DNA of 64,000 nucleotides, from NCBI RefSeq assembly GCF_000482325.1, contig NZ_AXVA01000027.1, positions 1 to 64,000 on the forward strand, given 5' to 3'. The notes below the pieces were generated by a model. It saw nothing but the letters and a program-made list of their open reading frames with translations, had not been told where the DNA came from and did not search any database. This document shows positions 44,643 to 53,297 of this stretch, in pieces. The stretch's first letter is position 1; each line of letters begins with the position of its first letter. The stretch comes from Bacillus sp. UNC438CL73TsuS30 (GTDB lineage Bacteria; Bacillota; Bacilli; Bacillales; Cytobacillaceae). The position numbers and the translations under genes were made by a program.

Positions 44643-44775
44643 GATGTTTTTCACCACCACACTTGGAACTTAAATTCCAAAACTTTTTTAGCAATTCGGG
44701 AGACACGTTATTTTTGAAACTTGCCTCTTCGATTTCCTTTCGTCGGCTATATAAGAAGCTGATGCGGCTATCCAT
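44635..44775 (-). CDS. 46-aa ORF of the recombinase element
   Basis: MDSRISFLYSRRKEIEEASF ... KCGGEKHHE, with GGGAGTG seven bases upstream of the ATG. The NVSPELLKKFW part is helix-like. Overlaps the next ORF by eight bases. Unknown. Confidence 0.5.
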   Translation of the reverse strand: MDSRISFLYSRRKEIEEASFKNNVSPELLKKFWNLSSKCGGEKHHE

Positions 44776-44793
44776 TTCTTTTCACTCCCTGTT

Positions 44794-44874
44794 TTATCTT
44801 TTATGTAAAGATTCAATTTTTCTGTTGTTACTATTTCTAATCCTTTGAGCAGGACCTTTGATTTGCATTTTCAT
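44794..44874 (-). CDS. 26-aa basic ORF, first of the recombinase element
   Basis: MKMQIKGPAQRIRNSNNRKI ... HKR, very basic, with AGGAGAG upstream. Could be a leader peptide. Unknown. Confidence 0.4.
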   Translation of the reverse strand: MKMQIKGPAQRIRNSNNRKIESLHKR

Positions 44875-44931
44875 GGTTGTTCTCTCCTATCTAGTTGTTT
44901 TTTTGAATAGTCAATTTGTTTTCCAAACTTG

Positions 44932-44946
44932 GTATTGTCATAATAC
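44932..44946. promoter_or_regulatory. Palindrome ahead of the recombinase operon
   Basis: GTATTGTCATAATAC: GTATT and AATAC arms around five bases, 58 bases upstream of the first ORF and 19 bases inside the right inverted repeat. A candidate operator. Confidence 0.4.
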
Positions 44947-44964
44947 AAAATTGAAAATTAAAAT

Positions 44965-44979
44965 GGATGGAAAATCGAA
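44965..44979. repeat. Right terminal inverted repeat of the element
   Basis: GGATGGAAAATCGAA, the exact reverse complement of 40927-40941. Confidence 0.85.
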
Positions 44980-45105
44980 ATTATTTTTTTAAAATCAAAA
45001 AATAATTTTTTTGAGTAAAAGTTTTCTCGAATTTCCCACAAAAGCGATAGCTAATTTGCTATTATTATTATTTTTCTTATAAATGAGGCTTGACTTCCAA
45101 CCTGG

Positions 45106-45132
45106 GATATATGATTCTTGTAAAAAAAGGAA
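45106..45132 (+). repeat. Upstream block, copy 1
   Basis: ATATATGATTCTTG, T, AAAAAAAGGAA directly before the DUF7662-like gene; repeated at 45472 before the CoiA-like gene. Possible shared regulatory leader. Confidence 0.55.
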
Positions 45133-45156
45133 GATTTTTAGGAAGGATTGAATCAT

Positions 45157-45402
45157 GTGTCCAGAGTAAATTGGTCCATACTATTTGATTTTTTAAATAC
45201 TAAAAAAGAGGTTTCGCAAATTACTCTTACATTTGAAGAACTTGAAAAGATTTTAAGAAATAAGCTTCCGGAATCTGCCTTTGTTTATGATGCTTATTGG
45301 AGAAACGATAAAACACATTCTCAGTCAAGGGCATGGATGAACGCGGGTTGGAAGACCATCAAACCTAATCCACATGAGAAAAAAATTACCTTTATTCGAT
45401 AA
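45157..45402 (+). CDS. DUF7662-like small protein
   Basis: 81 aa. FDFLNTKKEVSQITLTFEEL, LPESAFVYDAYW, HSQSRAWMNAGWK and a final KKITFIR fit the DUF7662 pattern (a two-part fold ending in a GW... VTFxR strand) found alone or fused to restriction and defence proteins. GTG at 45157 is chosen because AGGAAGG lies ten bases before it. A decayed second copy lies on the far side of the gajA-gajB pair at 51119. Function unknown. Confidence 0.65.
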   Translation: MSRVNWSILFDFLNTKKEVSQITLTFEELEKILRNKLPESAFVYDAYWRNDKTHSQSRAWMNAGWKTIKPNPHEKKITFIR

Positions 45403-45471
45403 GTTTTTCAGAACCTACCAATGAAATACCAGATGGAGTAAATAAATAAATAAGTAAATGGTCCTTCTCGT

Positions 45472-45497
45472 AATATATGATTCTTAAAAAAAAGGAA
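45472..45497 (+). repeat. Upstream block, copy 2
   Basis: ATATATGATTCTTAAAAAAA then AGGAAA, matching 45106-45132, about 20 bases before the CoiA-like start. Confidence 0.55.
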
Positions 45498-45515
45498 AAA
45501 TAGAGGTGAAGATTT

Positions 45516-46820
45516 TTGAGAGAGGCGCTTCATGTAATTGATAACGAATTATATAGGCTTCCATATTCTGCAACCAAAGACGAAGTAAATAATTTTAAGA
45601 AGTTAGCAGATAAAGACCTTTTCCAATGCCCTCATTGTAAAGCAAAACTAATAGTCAAATATGGCGACATGAAAGGAATATATTTTTCACATCAACATTC
45701 AGAAGCTTGTGAAGTATCAAGGAAAATTGACCAGGCAGAGAAAAGGTATAGCCGGCAAATTGAGAGGGAAACAAAAATCCATAATACTATTCAAGCCATT
45801 CTTCATGATGAAATCTCGAATCAGGCTAAGAATAATACAATAATTAAGGTTGACTATGGCTACAGGGCAAAACCTGATTTGAAAGAATTTCCGGATATTT
45901 GGGTTAAGGTTGCCGATAGGGAATTTGCACTTTCAGTCATTACCAACGTAAATTCGTTAGTTGATAATAAACTTTCAAATACAATCAGCAAAAGACATCA
46001 ATACTTTTTAGAGCAAGGAATGGAACCTATTTGGTTTGTCGAAAAGAAAGAACAAGCAATTGAAAGAGAAAAAAATTCCATAGTGCTGTGGGATGCGGAA
46101 TTAACAATTGCGTCAAAAACAAATCAAGATAGAGAATGGGATTCTTTGCTTGCTTCCCTTTTGAAGGACACGATGTTTTTTAAATATTTTAATTATCCTG
46201 TATCAACGGAAAACATTGCTATTGATGTTAGAAGCATGTATTACATTTATTCTAACGAGGAAAGGATTGTAGTCAAAGTCCAGCGGTTCTTAAAAGACCG
46301 TCTTGTAAAACCTTACCGTGCATTCCTTTTAGGTATCGGATATGAAATTCCATTTGCTGATGCAGTTCTAATCAAAAATGAATTCCTTTTGAGCAACCCC
46401 ACACTAGAAGTTCAGTACCAAAATGAATATATTCAAAAATATAAGCAGCTACAAATCGCTGTTAAAGAACAACAGAGAATAGAAAAGGAACGGAATCAAC
46501 AAGAGGAAGAAGCAAGGCAGAAATTGATGCAGCAGGAACAGGAACGTAAAAAGAAAATTTTGGAGCAAATATCCTCACAAAAATTACGAGGAAGCCAAGA
46601 ACCCATTAGCGTATCATCATATGATGACCTAAAATTCTTACTAAAAAAACGAATCGGCTTAACTCAACGTCAACAAATGGAATTATGGACCCATTACATG
46701 CCAAAGATTGGATTGAAAAATTCAGGTGTGGTCTGGGATTTGTTTATTGAAAATGAATGTAAATCCTATGATGAATTACGAAAAGTCCTGCAAAATTTCA
46801 TTTCAGTACGAAGTAAATAA
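45516..46820 (+). CDS. CoiA-like nuclease-domain protein
   Basis: 434 aa. N-terminal zinc-binding patch FQCPHCKAKLIVKYG and YFSHQHSEAC, then a nuclease-like core (ERETKIHNTIQAIL, a KPDL motif in YRAKPDLKEFPDIWV, and EFALSV) as in competence protein CoiA. A charged coiled coil follows (~310-360), and a C-terminal helical part. GAGGTG before a TTG start. CoiA is normally a chromosomal competence gene, so a copy inside a defence/mobile region next to Gabija is notable and may be a nuclease with another task. Confidence 0.72.
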   Translation: MREALHVIDNELYRLPYSATKDEVNNFKKLADKDLFQCPHCKAKLIVKYGDMKGIYFSHQHSEACEVSRKIDQAEKRYSRQIERETKIHNTIQAILHDEISNQAKNNTIIKVDYGYRAKPDLKEFPDIWVKVADREFALSVITNVNSLVDNKLSNTISKRHQYFLEQGMEPIWFVEKKEQAIEREKNSIVLWDAELTIASKTNQDREWDSLLASLLKDTMFFKYFNYPVSTENIAIDVRSMYYIYSNEERIVVKVQRFLKDRLVKPYRAFLLGIGYEIPFADAVLIKNEFLLSNPTLEVQYQNEYIQKYKQLQIAVKEQQRIEKERNQQEEEARQKLMQQEQERKKKILEQISSQKLRGSQEPISVSSYDDLKFLLKKRIGLTQRQQMELWTHYMPKIGLKNSGVVWDLFIENECKSYDELRKVLQNFISVRSK

Positions 46821-46832
46821 TCGAAATAACTG

Positions 46833-46886
46833 TGGGGTGCTCTTTAGTAAACTTGTTCTTTACAAGAGAGCACCCTATTTGCTTTT
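46833..46886 (+). terminator. Terminator after the CoiA-like gene
   Basis: GGGTGCTCTTT ... AAGAGAGCACCC followed by TATTTGCTTTT, between convergent genes. 46887-47063 shows nothing else. Confidence 0.8.
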
Positions 46887-47063
46887 CCTGCTACTTTAAT
46901 TGGCAATGAAAAGATTTTATATGATTGCAACCTTCCGACTAAGCATAATATTATATGGCAATTATCCAAAATCAACGAAGATTAAGGCAATATCAGCATC
47001 TTCTTCTGCTATATCAGTACCAACCATTGTAATTCGTACGGAAGTAGTAGCTGGCTTTCAGAT

Positions 47064-48995
47064 TCATACGCTAGTGCTTACCTCTTCAACTCCTGGAGAT
47101 ATTACCTCAACGATTTCCCAACCGGCTTTTTCCAATTCTTCCTCATGCCCTTCTATAGATGACCTTTGGGCGGCAACACAAAGCAAATGTGATGGTCTGG
47201 ACATGGCAACATAAGCATTTTTTAAGGCAACTTTCCCCATCTTCCCTATTTTTTCTTTTTTGTGCCCTTTAAATGAATCTATAAGACTACTGACATCATA
47301 ATTACGGTAAAACGTTTCTAAATAGAGAGTTGCGGTATGTGTTTCACCTTTTACACCAGCAATTGTATCAATATCAATATTAATAGTTGTCCCGTCATCA
47401 CATGTATATGAGAATATATTTAATGACGATTGACTAACTTCTACTTCGAATTGGGTTCCTTCAAAGAAAGTTTTCAATTTTTCAAAGGATTGATTACCAA
47501 ATAAAAGAGTAATTACTTCCTTACTAAATACGATAAACTCCTCTCTTACATCTTCCTCCATTCTTACTTTCAAACACCACTTCATTAATTTATCTTGAAT
47601 GGAATCATATAACATTGGGTCATGTTCTTTAACTTTGTTTAATAAAGCTTTTTTTGAAAAGTACGTACCTCGGTCGGTTCTAATGCCTAGAATAGCTACC
47701 ATTCGTAACAATGCTGCTAAAATAGCATTCCGATATGCTTTTACATCAGAATCACTATGCGGGTCAATAAAACTTTTGTTTAAATAATCCGAAACAAACT
47801 TTGGTCCCACAGCACTCCTTTTTTGAATGTATTCTTGAAAATAGCTTGGGATTTTTATTCTCTCATCCCCATTATCTTTACCGATTCTTCCGACAGCTTT
47901 AAATCTATTGTTTCCTATGTTGTGTAAACCATTTGAAATTATTAAATTCGCAAATCGCTGCAAAACGTTATTAATATTTTCTGTATCATATACAATAATC
48001 TTAGGTGGTATAACTGGAAGCTGGTCATTTCCGGTCATTCCAGATTCTAAAAGTTCAAATGGAGCAATCACCTTACTAATTATAGAAGAATTTCTGTTAC
48101 TATTCGTAATTTTCAAGGGGGCTTGTCCTATGTCCCAAGCAAATTCTTCAGAATTTCCATAGATTGCTTGATTCGGGTCCCCAAACCTTTGCATTATTAC
48201 TTTCTCTTTGTCAAACAATCGATTGAGAATGTCGAGTTGTAATGGCGATGTGTCCTGCATTTCATCAATAAACACAAAAGCAAATCGTTCAGAAAAAAAA
48301 CTTCTTAGGTGGCTTTCACCTTGTTGCATGTATTTGACCGCCAAATAATAAGCATCATCATAACTTAATATTCCATCTTCAATGATACCTTTTTTCAGTC
48401 CCCTTAAAGCATTTGATGTTTTTCCTTCTGATTTAAATAAAGGTTTTCCCGTTCCGTTAATTAAGGTATCATTCTCTGGATTGAGATGGATATCAATTAG
48501 ATACTTAAAAACATCAACCTGAGTTTTAAATGTTTTAATAAGCCAAAATTTTACTCCTTTATCCAAAGTATAAAATCGCTTTCTAACTTCTTCATTATAT
48601 TTTTCGTCATCAATGGATACTACGTTTCTATTGAACTGGTTTCTGAAATAAGGAATAGCTAAATACTGATTTATAAAAGATTGTATAGTCCCAAAATAGT
48701 TTGGATATTCAAACAATTTCTTACTATCGACATCCAATCTTTCCCTTATTTCATCAATAGCAACGTTTGTATGCGTTAGTACACAGATTCCTTTATTATT
48801 CAATTCATGCAAATGGTCTCCAATTATAGACAACTTCGCTAATAGGGTAGTTGTTTTACCACTTCCTGGGCATGCCACAATATCTTTAGACTCTAAGCAA
48901 CATAGTATGCTCCGTTTTTCTTCACTAAACGTATCTCCATTGGGTAAAAAGAGGGATTCAGCCTTCACTATATCCTCTGTTGAAATCGAAATCAT
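47064..48995 (-). CDS. gajB: Gabija protein GajB, UvrD-like helicase
   Basis: 643-aa SF1A ATPase. Walker A VACPGSGKTTTLLAKL, VLTHTNVAIDEIR, Walker B FVFIDEMQDTS, RFGDPNQAIYG and the late motif AYVAMSRPSHLL are present. Its start overlaps the gajA stop by four bases, the standard gajA-gajB layout. In Gabija, GajB is thought to sense DNA ends or products and activate GajA. It is longer than the roughly 500-aa type protein. A class 2 OLD plus helicase pair of another name is possible but equivalent. Confidence 0.88.
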   Translation of the reverse strand: MISISTEDIVKAESLFLPNGDTFSEEKRSILCCLESKDIVACPGSGKTTTLLAKLSIIGDHLHELNNKGICVLTHTNVAIDEIRERLDVDSKKLFEYPNYFGTIQSFINQYLAIPYFRNQFNRNVVSIDDEKYNEEVRKRFYTLDKGVKFWLIKTFKTQVDVFKYLIDIHLNPENDTLINGTGKPLFKSEGKTSNALRGLKKGIIEDGILSYDDAYYLAVKYMQQGESHLRSFFSERFAFVFIDEMQDTSPLQLDILNRLFDKEKVIMQRFGDPNQAIYGNSEEFAWDIGQAPLKITNSNRNSSIISKVIAPFELLESGMTGNDQLPVIPPKIIVYDTENINNVLQRFANLIISNGLHNIGNNRFKAVGRIGKDNGDERIKIPSYFQEYIQKRSAVGPKFVSDYLNKSFIDPHSDSDVKAYRNAILAALLRMVAILGIRTDRGTYFSKKALLNKVKEHDPMLYDSIQDKLMKWCLKVRMEEDVREEFIVFSKEVITLLFGNQSFEKLKTFFEGTQFEVEVSQSSLNIFSYTCDDGTTINIDIDTIAGVKGETHTATLYLETFYRNYDVSSLIDSFKGHKKEKIGKMGKVALKNAYVAMSRPSHLLCVAAQRSSIEGHEEELEKAGWEIVEVISPGVEEVSTSV

Positions 48996-50899
48996 ACTTC
49001 TTCACCTAATTTCGCAGCAAACTTAATTGCATTTACAAGGTAAGATAAGTTCTCATCCTTTTTAATTCTTTCTTTAGTTTCTGCTGGGTCAAGACTAGAA
49101 AGAATTTCGGCAAAGCATTGGGCTACAATTGCTTTTGAGATTTTTTTGTCAAGCATATAGCCATTATAGATAGCGTAGGCAATTGCTTCATTAGTTCGTT
49201 GTTCCTGTTTCCATTTTGACAATTCACCTTCCACAAACTCAATACCCGCTGCCTTTTTCTCCTCGGTTAGTCCATATTTCTCACTATTCTCGATGTATTC
49301 AGCAAACTTAATTGCAATAAAAAATTCATTTTGAAATTCACCTGCTGCAATACAATACTCTAGTGTCCATGAGTCCGAAACAAAGCACTTTACTTCGTCC
49401 TTTGTATATAGTTCTTCTTTTCTCTGTTTGTGGTAACTTTTTGCCTCTTCATAGGTAACATTATCTCTATCTCCTATTTTATAAGTTGAGCCACTTATGG
49501 AAGGTTTAACATCCAAATCAGTCACACAAGCTACAGGGATACCCATATTTTCTGCCTCGTTTTCTCTTAAGAAGATATTTGAGTATCTCAAAAACGCAGT
49601 GCTACCCACATTGATTACAGAAATCCCATACTTTGAAAGTGAGATTCCAAGTATTTGAGAAAGGGTTGGAATGAGTATGTTTTCTGCATCTCCTTCTACC
49701 ATAATAATTCCATTCGCAAAAAATAAATTAGATTTTGTTACATCTAAGAATCTTTGCAGAAATAAATAGTCCCCTTTTCTTAACTTTGTATAAGTGGACC
49801 CCATGTTAAAAACACCTGAGCTTTTACACATAATTAGATTTTCTACATTCACTTTTGAAGCAAGATTTGGACTGTGTGTGGTGAGTATCATTTGAATGGA
49901 TGATTCATTGCAAACAGACTCTAAATATTCTATTAATAACGACTGGGATTGAGGATGTAAATGTGCTTCTATCTCCTCAATTAAAGCTAGTTTTAACCCA
50001 CTAAAATTTTCTCTTTTTAACAGGAGTAGTTCCGTTGCAATAAAAAGTAAATTTTGAGACCCTAAACCAGCTTTATTATTTTGGAGCAGTAGACTCAGTT
50101 TCTCTAGTATTGATTTTAATTTCGTATCAGCAATATTAAAGTTTGTCTTAAGAAGATTACCTTCTCTTGAAAATTTATTTAAATAGCTGTTTAGTTCTTC
50201 TAGTAACTTTTTCCCTTCAACATCGGCAATCCCATTACCATGCCCATCTAACCCTTTGAAGTAGTTACTAATTGAATTGTTGGCATCTTGGATAATCTTA
50301 ATTAATTGATGATTTTCTTCATTACTAAATGCATCATGATTGTACAGAATCTGTGATAGTCGTGAGTTTCTCCTGGAGCCTAACTCTCTCTCTGAATCTC
50401 TTAGTGGCTTGAGATAAGTTGTTCTCAATAGTTCCCGCGCTTTTCCGTCCATTTGTGAGCCTTCTTCTTGAGAACCAGCTTTGATATCGTAATAAATATT
50501 TTTACCTTCCCTTTTTGCAGCAAAAGTTAACTTTAGATAAAATGTGGTTTCTCCAGCAGCTTCTTCAAAGCTCAGCCACTCCAAAAAGTTTTTTGCTTCA
50601 GTATCACTTAATCCCTTAAAGATGCATTCAATTTTAAATTCACTAGACCTGAATTTTTCTTCCTTTCCAGGCTCTAGATAAAAGTCTTCCACTTCCGGCT
50701 TTATAAAATCGTTGCTTTGTGTACTAAGGACCAACTTTACCGCATCAATGATAGCTGTTTTTCCGCCATCGTTTTCACCAACAATAAGATTTAGTTTGGG
50801 ATTAAGATTTAAACTTAGTCCTGGAGTAACTTTCCCTTCTTCCATTGTTTTAATTCCATACTTTCTAAAATTTGATATATTTAGTTGATATAGATACAT
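48992..50899 (-). CDS. gajA: Gabija protein GajA, OLD-family nuclease
   Basis: 635-aa ABC-type ATPase fused to a TOPRIM nuclease. P-loop IVGENDGGKTAIIDAV, Walker B LIEEIEAHLHPQSQ with LTTHSPNLAS, then TOPRIM acids in IMVEGDAENILIP and CVTDLDVKPS. GajA assembles into a nicking endonuclease held back by nucleotides and released during phage growth. ATG at 50899 follows GGGAGAGG; the longer frame begins inside that site. First of a two-gene operon with gajB. Confidence 0.9.
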   Translation of the reverse strand: MYLYQLNISNFRKYGIKTMEEGKVTPGLSLNLNPKLNLIVGENDGGKTAIIDAVKLVLSTQSNDFIKPEVEDFYLEPGKEEKFRSSEFKIECIFKGLSDTEAKNFLEWLSFEEAAGETTFYLKLTFAAKREGKNIYYDIKAGSQEEGSQMDGKARELLRTTYLKPLRDSERELGSRRNSRLSQILYNHDAFSNEENHQLIKIIQDANNSISNYFKGLDGHGNGIADVEGKKLLEELNSYLNKFSREGNLLKTNFNIADTKLKSILEKLSLLLQNNKAGLGSQNLLFIATELLLLKRENFSGLKLALIEEIEAHLHPQSQSLLIEYLESVCNESSIQMILTTHSPNLASKVNVENLIMCKSSGVFNMGSTYTKLRKGDYLFLQRFLDVTKSNLFFANGIIMVEGDAENILIPTLSQILGISLSKYGISVINVGSTAFLRYSNIFLRENEAENMGIPVACVTDLDVKPSISGSTYKIGDRDNVTYEEAKSYHKQRKEELYTKDEVKCFVSDSWTLEYCIAAGEFQNEFFIAIKFAEYIENSEKYGLTEEKKAAGIEFVEGELSKWKQEQRTNEAIAYAIYNGYMLDKKISKAIVAQCFAEILSSLDPAETKERIKKDENLSYLVNAIKFAAKLGEEV

Positions 50900-51118
50900 G
50901 ACTACCTCTCCCACGTTCTTTTTATCTCCTATTATACTGGTTATTACTTACAAAACTACCAGAAGTATTAAAAATTTGTCGAACTTTAGCATTAAAAACC
51001 TATTGAGTTTTATATCCTCATTATCTATTGTTCGTTTTTTAACTTTTTTAGAAGTTAAAAAAGTCCACCCAAAAGTCATTTACAATTCTCCATTAGCGTA
51101 CATTCAAGGAGTTCTTGT

Positions 51119-51332
51119 GATTTTTTAAACACTAAGAATGATGTTTCTCAACTAACTCTTACTTTCGATGAACTCGAAGGGATTTTAGAAAATAAACTTC
51201 CGCAGTCTGCGTTTGTCTATGATGTGTGGTGGAGAAAAGATAAAACACATTCACAAGCAAAGATGGGTGAGCAAGGAATGGAAAACTACCAAACCAAATC
51301 GACTTTATAGAAAAATTACCTTCATTAGATAG
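51119..51332 (+). pseudogene. Decayed second copy of the DUF7662-like gene
   Basis: DFLNTKNDVSQLTLTFDELE, LPQSAFVYDVWW and KDKTHSQAK align with the gene at 45157; then the frame shifts after the HSQ motif and the end KITFIR appears in another frame. No start codon is left in place. Lies just upstream of gajA, so the pair of DUF7662-like copies brackets the CoiA-like and Gabija genes. Confidence 0.75.
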
Positions 51333-51533
51333 GTTGTTAATATTACTATTTAGACAAGATATTGCCGCACAATGGAGATTTTTATTTGAGCAGAATCGGT
51401 TTACGTTGTAAAAAACACTTGAAGTTTGGAGGGTAATATAATTTTTAAAAAAATTGGTGGTAGGGAGGTTTGAAACTCTAGTTCGATGCTTTATTATACA
51501 AAGAGTGTGCAATTTGATACTAGGCAAAAAAGG

Positions 51534-51575
51534 GTTGAAAAAGAGGATGCTCCTTATAAGTGCATCCTCTTTCTT
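51534..51575 (-). terminator. Terminator of the 90-aa gene
   Basis: Minus strand AGGATGC ... GCATCCTCTTTTTCAA. Confidence 0.8.
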
Positions 51576-51577
51576 AA

Positions 51578-51850
51578 TTACTTAGTTACTTCAAAATCGG
51601 TATGAGCATTTTCTACGTTTTCAACAAACGTTTCTTGCCATTCATCTTTATCTTCATATTCATTAATTTTTTTCACGTGAGCTTGGATAGTCTCTTTTAA
51701 ATCATCTTCATCCATAGTAGTATATTTCTTTCCCTGCGCATGATGTTCAGCAACCCAATCTTGGAAAACTTGGTCGATAGTTTGGTCATTTGTAAGTTGA
51801 CCAAATTTGCGTTTTTCTAACGTAGCTGCTATTTTTTCAGTAAACGACAT
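51578..51850 (-). CDS. 90-aa acidic protein, unknown function
   Basis: Acidic, helix-rich soluble protein (TEKIAATLEKRKFGQLTND, VFQDWVAEHHAQGKKY, VENVENAHTDFEVTK). Clear ribosome site (GGGGGTAATTAA) before the ATG at 51850, and its own terminator. I do not recognise the family. Possibly a resident chromosomal stress-type gene caught between mobile segments. Confidence 0.65.
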   Translation of the reverse strand: MSFTEKIAATLEKRKFGQLTNDQTIDQVFQDWVAEHHAQGKKYTTMDEDDLKETIQAHVKKINEYEDKDEWQETFVENVENAHTDFEVTK

Positions 51851-52174
51851 TTAATTACCCCCTTATTTTTGACTCTATTATTTTATCAGTAAAATTTACC
51901 AATTAAAATACCTCATTTGAATAATTCGAAATTTTCTACAAAGGAGTAAATATTCAATTTAATTGCTACTAAATTTTAATATTTGTTCTATCTGTTAGAA
52001 TTTTCATAATAGTAACCGCCCATTGTATAGTCTCCTGAAATAATCCCTTCAAATGAGGTAAATCCTCTAAAGGTATTTACTATCTTTTTATTGAGATTTT
52101 TCTTACAAAAAACCGTCAATATTATATACTGGTACACACTGCTATATCTTAACCAATACAAGGAGTTGAGATAT

Positions 52175-52273
52175 TTGAAATATGAGTTTACATTAGGGCA
52201 TACAAATAAAGAGGAACAGAAAACATATTTCGAAAATCAGCAACGGTTTTTCAACATAATCGAAAACCTGTAA
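52175..52273 (+). pseudogene. Relic of a serine recombinase 5' end
   Basis: GGAGTTGAGATATTTGAAAT followed by coding for NKEEQKTYFENQQRFFNIIE matches the start of the recombinase at 55139 ([20 protein letters not shown]), including the ribosome site and the DNA before it. It stops after 32 codons. The rest of 52274-52506 shows no gene. Confidence 0.8.
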
Positions 52274-52506
52274 GTTATTTTAGGAATTCCGTTTTTATCT
52301 ACCTTAATGCACTCAACGAAGTGATGGAGTATTTCCTCTTTAATGTCTGTTTAAAAGAAGTTATTTAGCGCTTACCGTCAATAACTAAAGAATGGAAAAC
52401 AGTGGTGAAGAAAAGGAATAATAATTACTCCTTTCCTAATAAAATACTTTTCCCGCAATTCATTTGCTTTCGGGTAAAATATGTTTATAGGAAGGAGTTG
52501 GATGAT

Positions 52507-53124
52507 TTGGATAAAGGGTTTGTTTGGTATATGAGTTATGGTTCTAACCTGTCTAGGGAACGCTTCATGTGTTACATCGAAGGTGGCGCACCAGAGGGCT
52601 CCACTTCAACAGAAAGAGGATGCAGGGATACCTCTTCACCTATAAGAGATGAATTTGTAGAAATACCCTATCCCCTCTATTTTGCCGGACGTTCGGGTCG
52701 TTGGGGTGCAGCTCCAGCTTTTATCGGATTAGAGCCAGTAACCAACGAAAAAACCATAGGTAGAATGTATTTGATTACAAAAGGTCAATTCATGGATATA
52801 GCCGCTCAGGAAAATGGATTGGATGAGTTAGATATAGATTTAGATAAAGTAAAAGACAAGAAAAAGTTAAGAGTAAGCAGAAGAATGTACGGAACGATGC
52901 TTCATGTAGGGCAAAAGGACGGATACGAGATTTTTTCATTTACATCTAATAATGATATTCAAGATGTCCAATTTGCAAAGCCGTCGATTGCGTATTTGGC
53001 AATGATTTTAAGCGGCATCCTTACTAATCTATCTCTTACAAAAGAAAAGGCTATCGAGTATTTACATGTTAAGCCGGGTGTAAGGGAATATTTCAGCCTA
53101 AATGAACTAAAACAACTACTATAA
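52507..53124 (+). CDS. Gamma-glutamylcyclotransferase-like protein
   Basis: 205 aa. WYMSYGSNLSRERFMCYI is the GGCT-fold signature (YxxYGSN). Related actinobacterial and Bacillus proteins are of unknown function and are sometimes mis-named histone deacetylase. TTG at 52507 follows AAGGAG at nine bases; the longer frame lacks a site. The Glu expected for cyclotransferase activity cannot be assigned with certainty. It sits alone in the accessory region. Confidence 0.65.
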   Translation: MDKGFVWYMSYGSNLSRERFMCYIEGGAPEGSTSTERGCRDTSSPIRDEFVEIPYPLYFAGRSGRWGAAPAFIGLEPVTNEKTIGRMYLITKGQFMDIAAQENGLDELDIDLDKVKDKKKLRVSRRMYGTMLHVGQKDGYEIFSFTSNNDIQDVQFAKPSIAYLAMILSGILTNLSLTKEKAIEYLHVKPGVREYFSLNELKQLL

Positions 53125-53129
53125 AAATG

Positions 53130-53297
53130 AAAAAAGGCACGAAATTTTAGAGGCTACTGCAAAACACAAGAATTAATCTTTGAAACACATTATGTAGAGG
53201 AACAGAAAAACGGTGGTACACTACCAATGGTAGGTACTCACCCCTTTTTTAGGTGTTTTTGGACTTTTGCAGTGCCCTCTTTTGGCGTGCCTTTTTT
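53130..53297 (+). terminator. Terminator split by a MITE
   Basis: AAAAAAGGCACG at 53130 pairs with CGTGCCTTTTTT at 53286. The two arms would close with an AATTTT loop if the 130-bp element between them were removed. It terminates the GGCT-like gene. Confidence 0.75.
53150..53279. mobile_element. MITE with IS1182-like ends, 130 bp
   Basis: Left end GAGGCTACTGCAAAA and right end TTTTGCAGTGCCCTC are inverted with 13 of 15 bases matching, and no coding between. The GAGGGCACTGCAAAAGTCC-type end resembles IS1182-family tips. It has landed in the loop of the upstream terminator. The remaining 53298-53527 has a weak hairpin only. Confidence 0.65.

Larger units (their letters stand above)
40927..44979 (-). 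mobile_element. 4.05-kb serine-recombinase element with 15-bp inverted ends
   Basis: TTCGATTTTCCATCC at 40927-40941 is repeated exactly in inverse at 44965-44979; a second left copy (14 of 15 bases) is at 40959, 32 bases inside. Everything between is one minus-strand array of seven packed genes: three small ORFs, a 59-aa ORF, a Ser-less resolvase domain and two full serine recombinases. No duplicated target of useful length is visible outside. I read it as one transposable unit with terminal recombinase-binding sites; mobility itself is inference. Confidence 0.75.

Noticed and set aside
40927..44979. SCC-type ccrAB cassette
   Set aside because: Two large serine recombinases recall ccrA/ccrB, but the third Ser-less gene, the micro-ORFs and the 15-bp inverted ends do not fit, and rlmH is not nearby.
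46900..47214. 104-aa plus-strand gene
   Set aside because: It overlaps the 3' end of gajB on the opposite strand and reads as low-complexity Ser/Thr sequence.
51159..51527. 122-aa minus-strand gene
   Set aside because: It is antisense to the decayed DUF7662-like copy, with skewed composition and no start signal.
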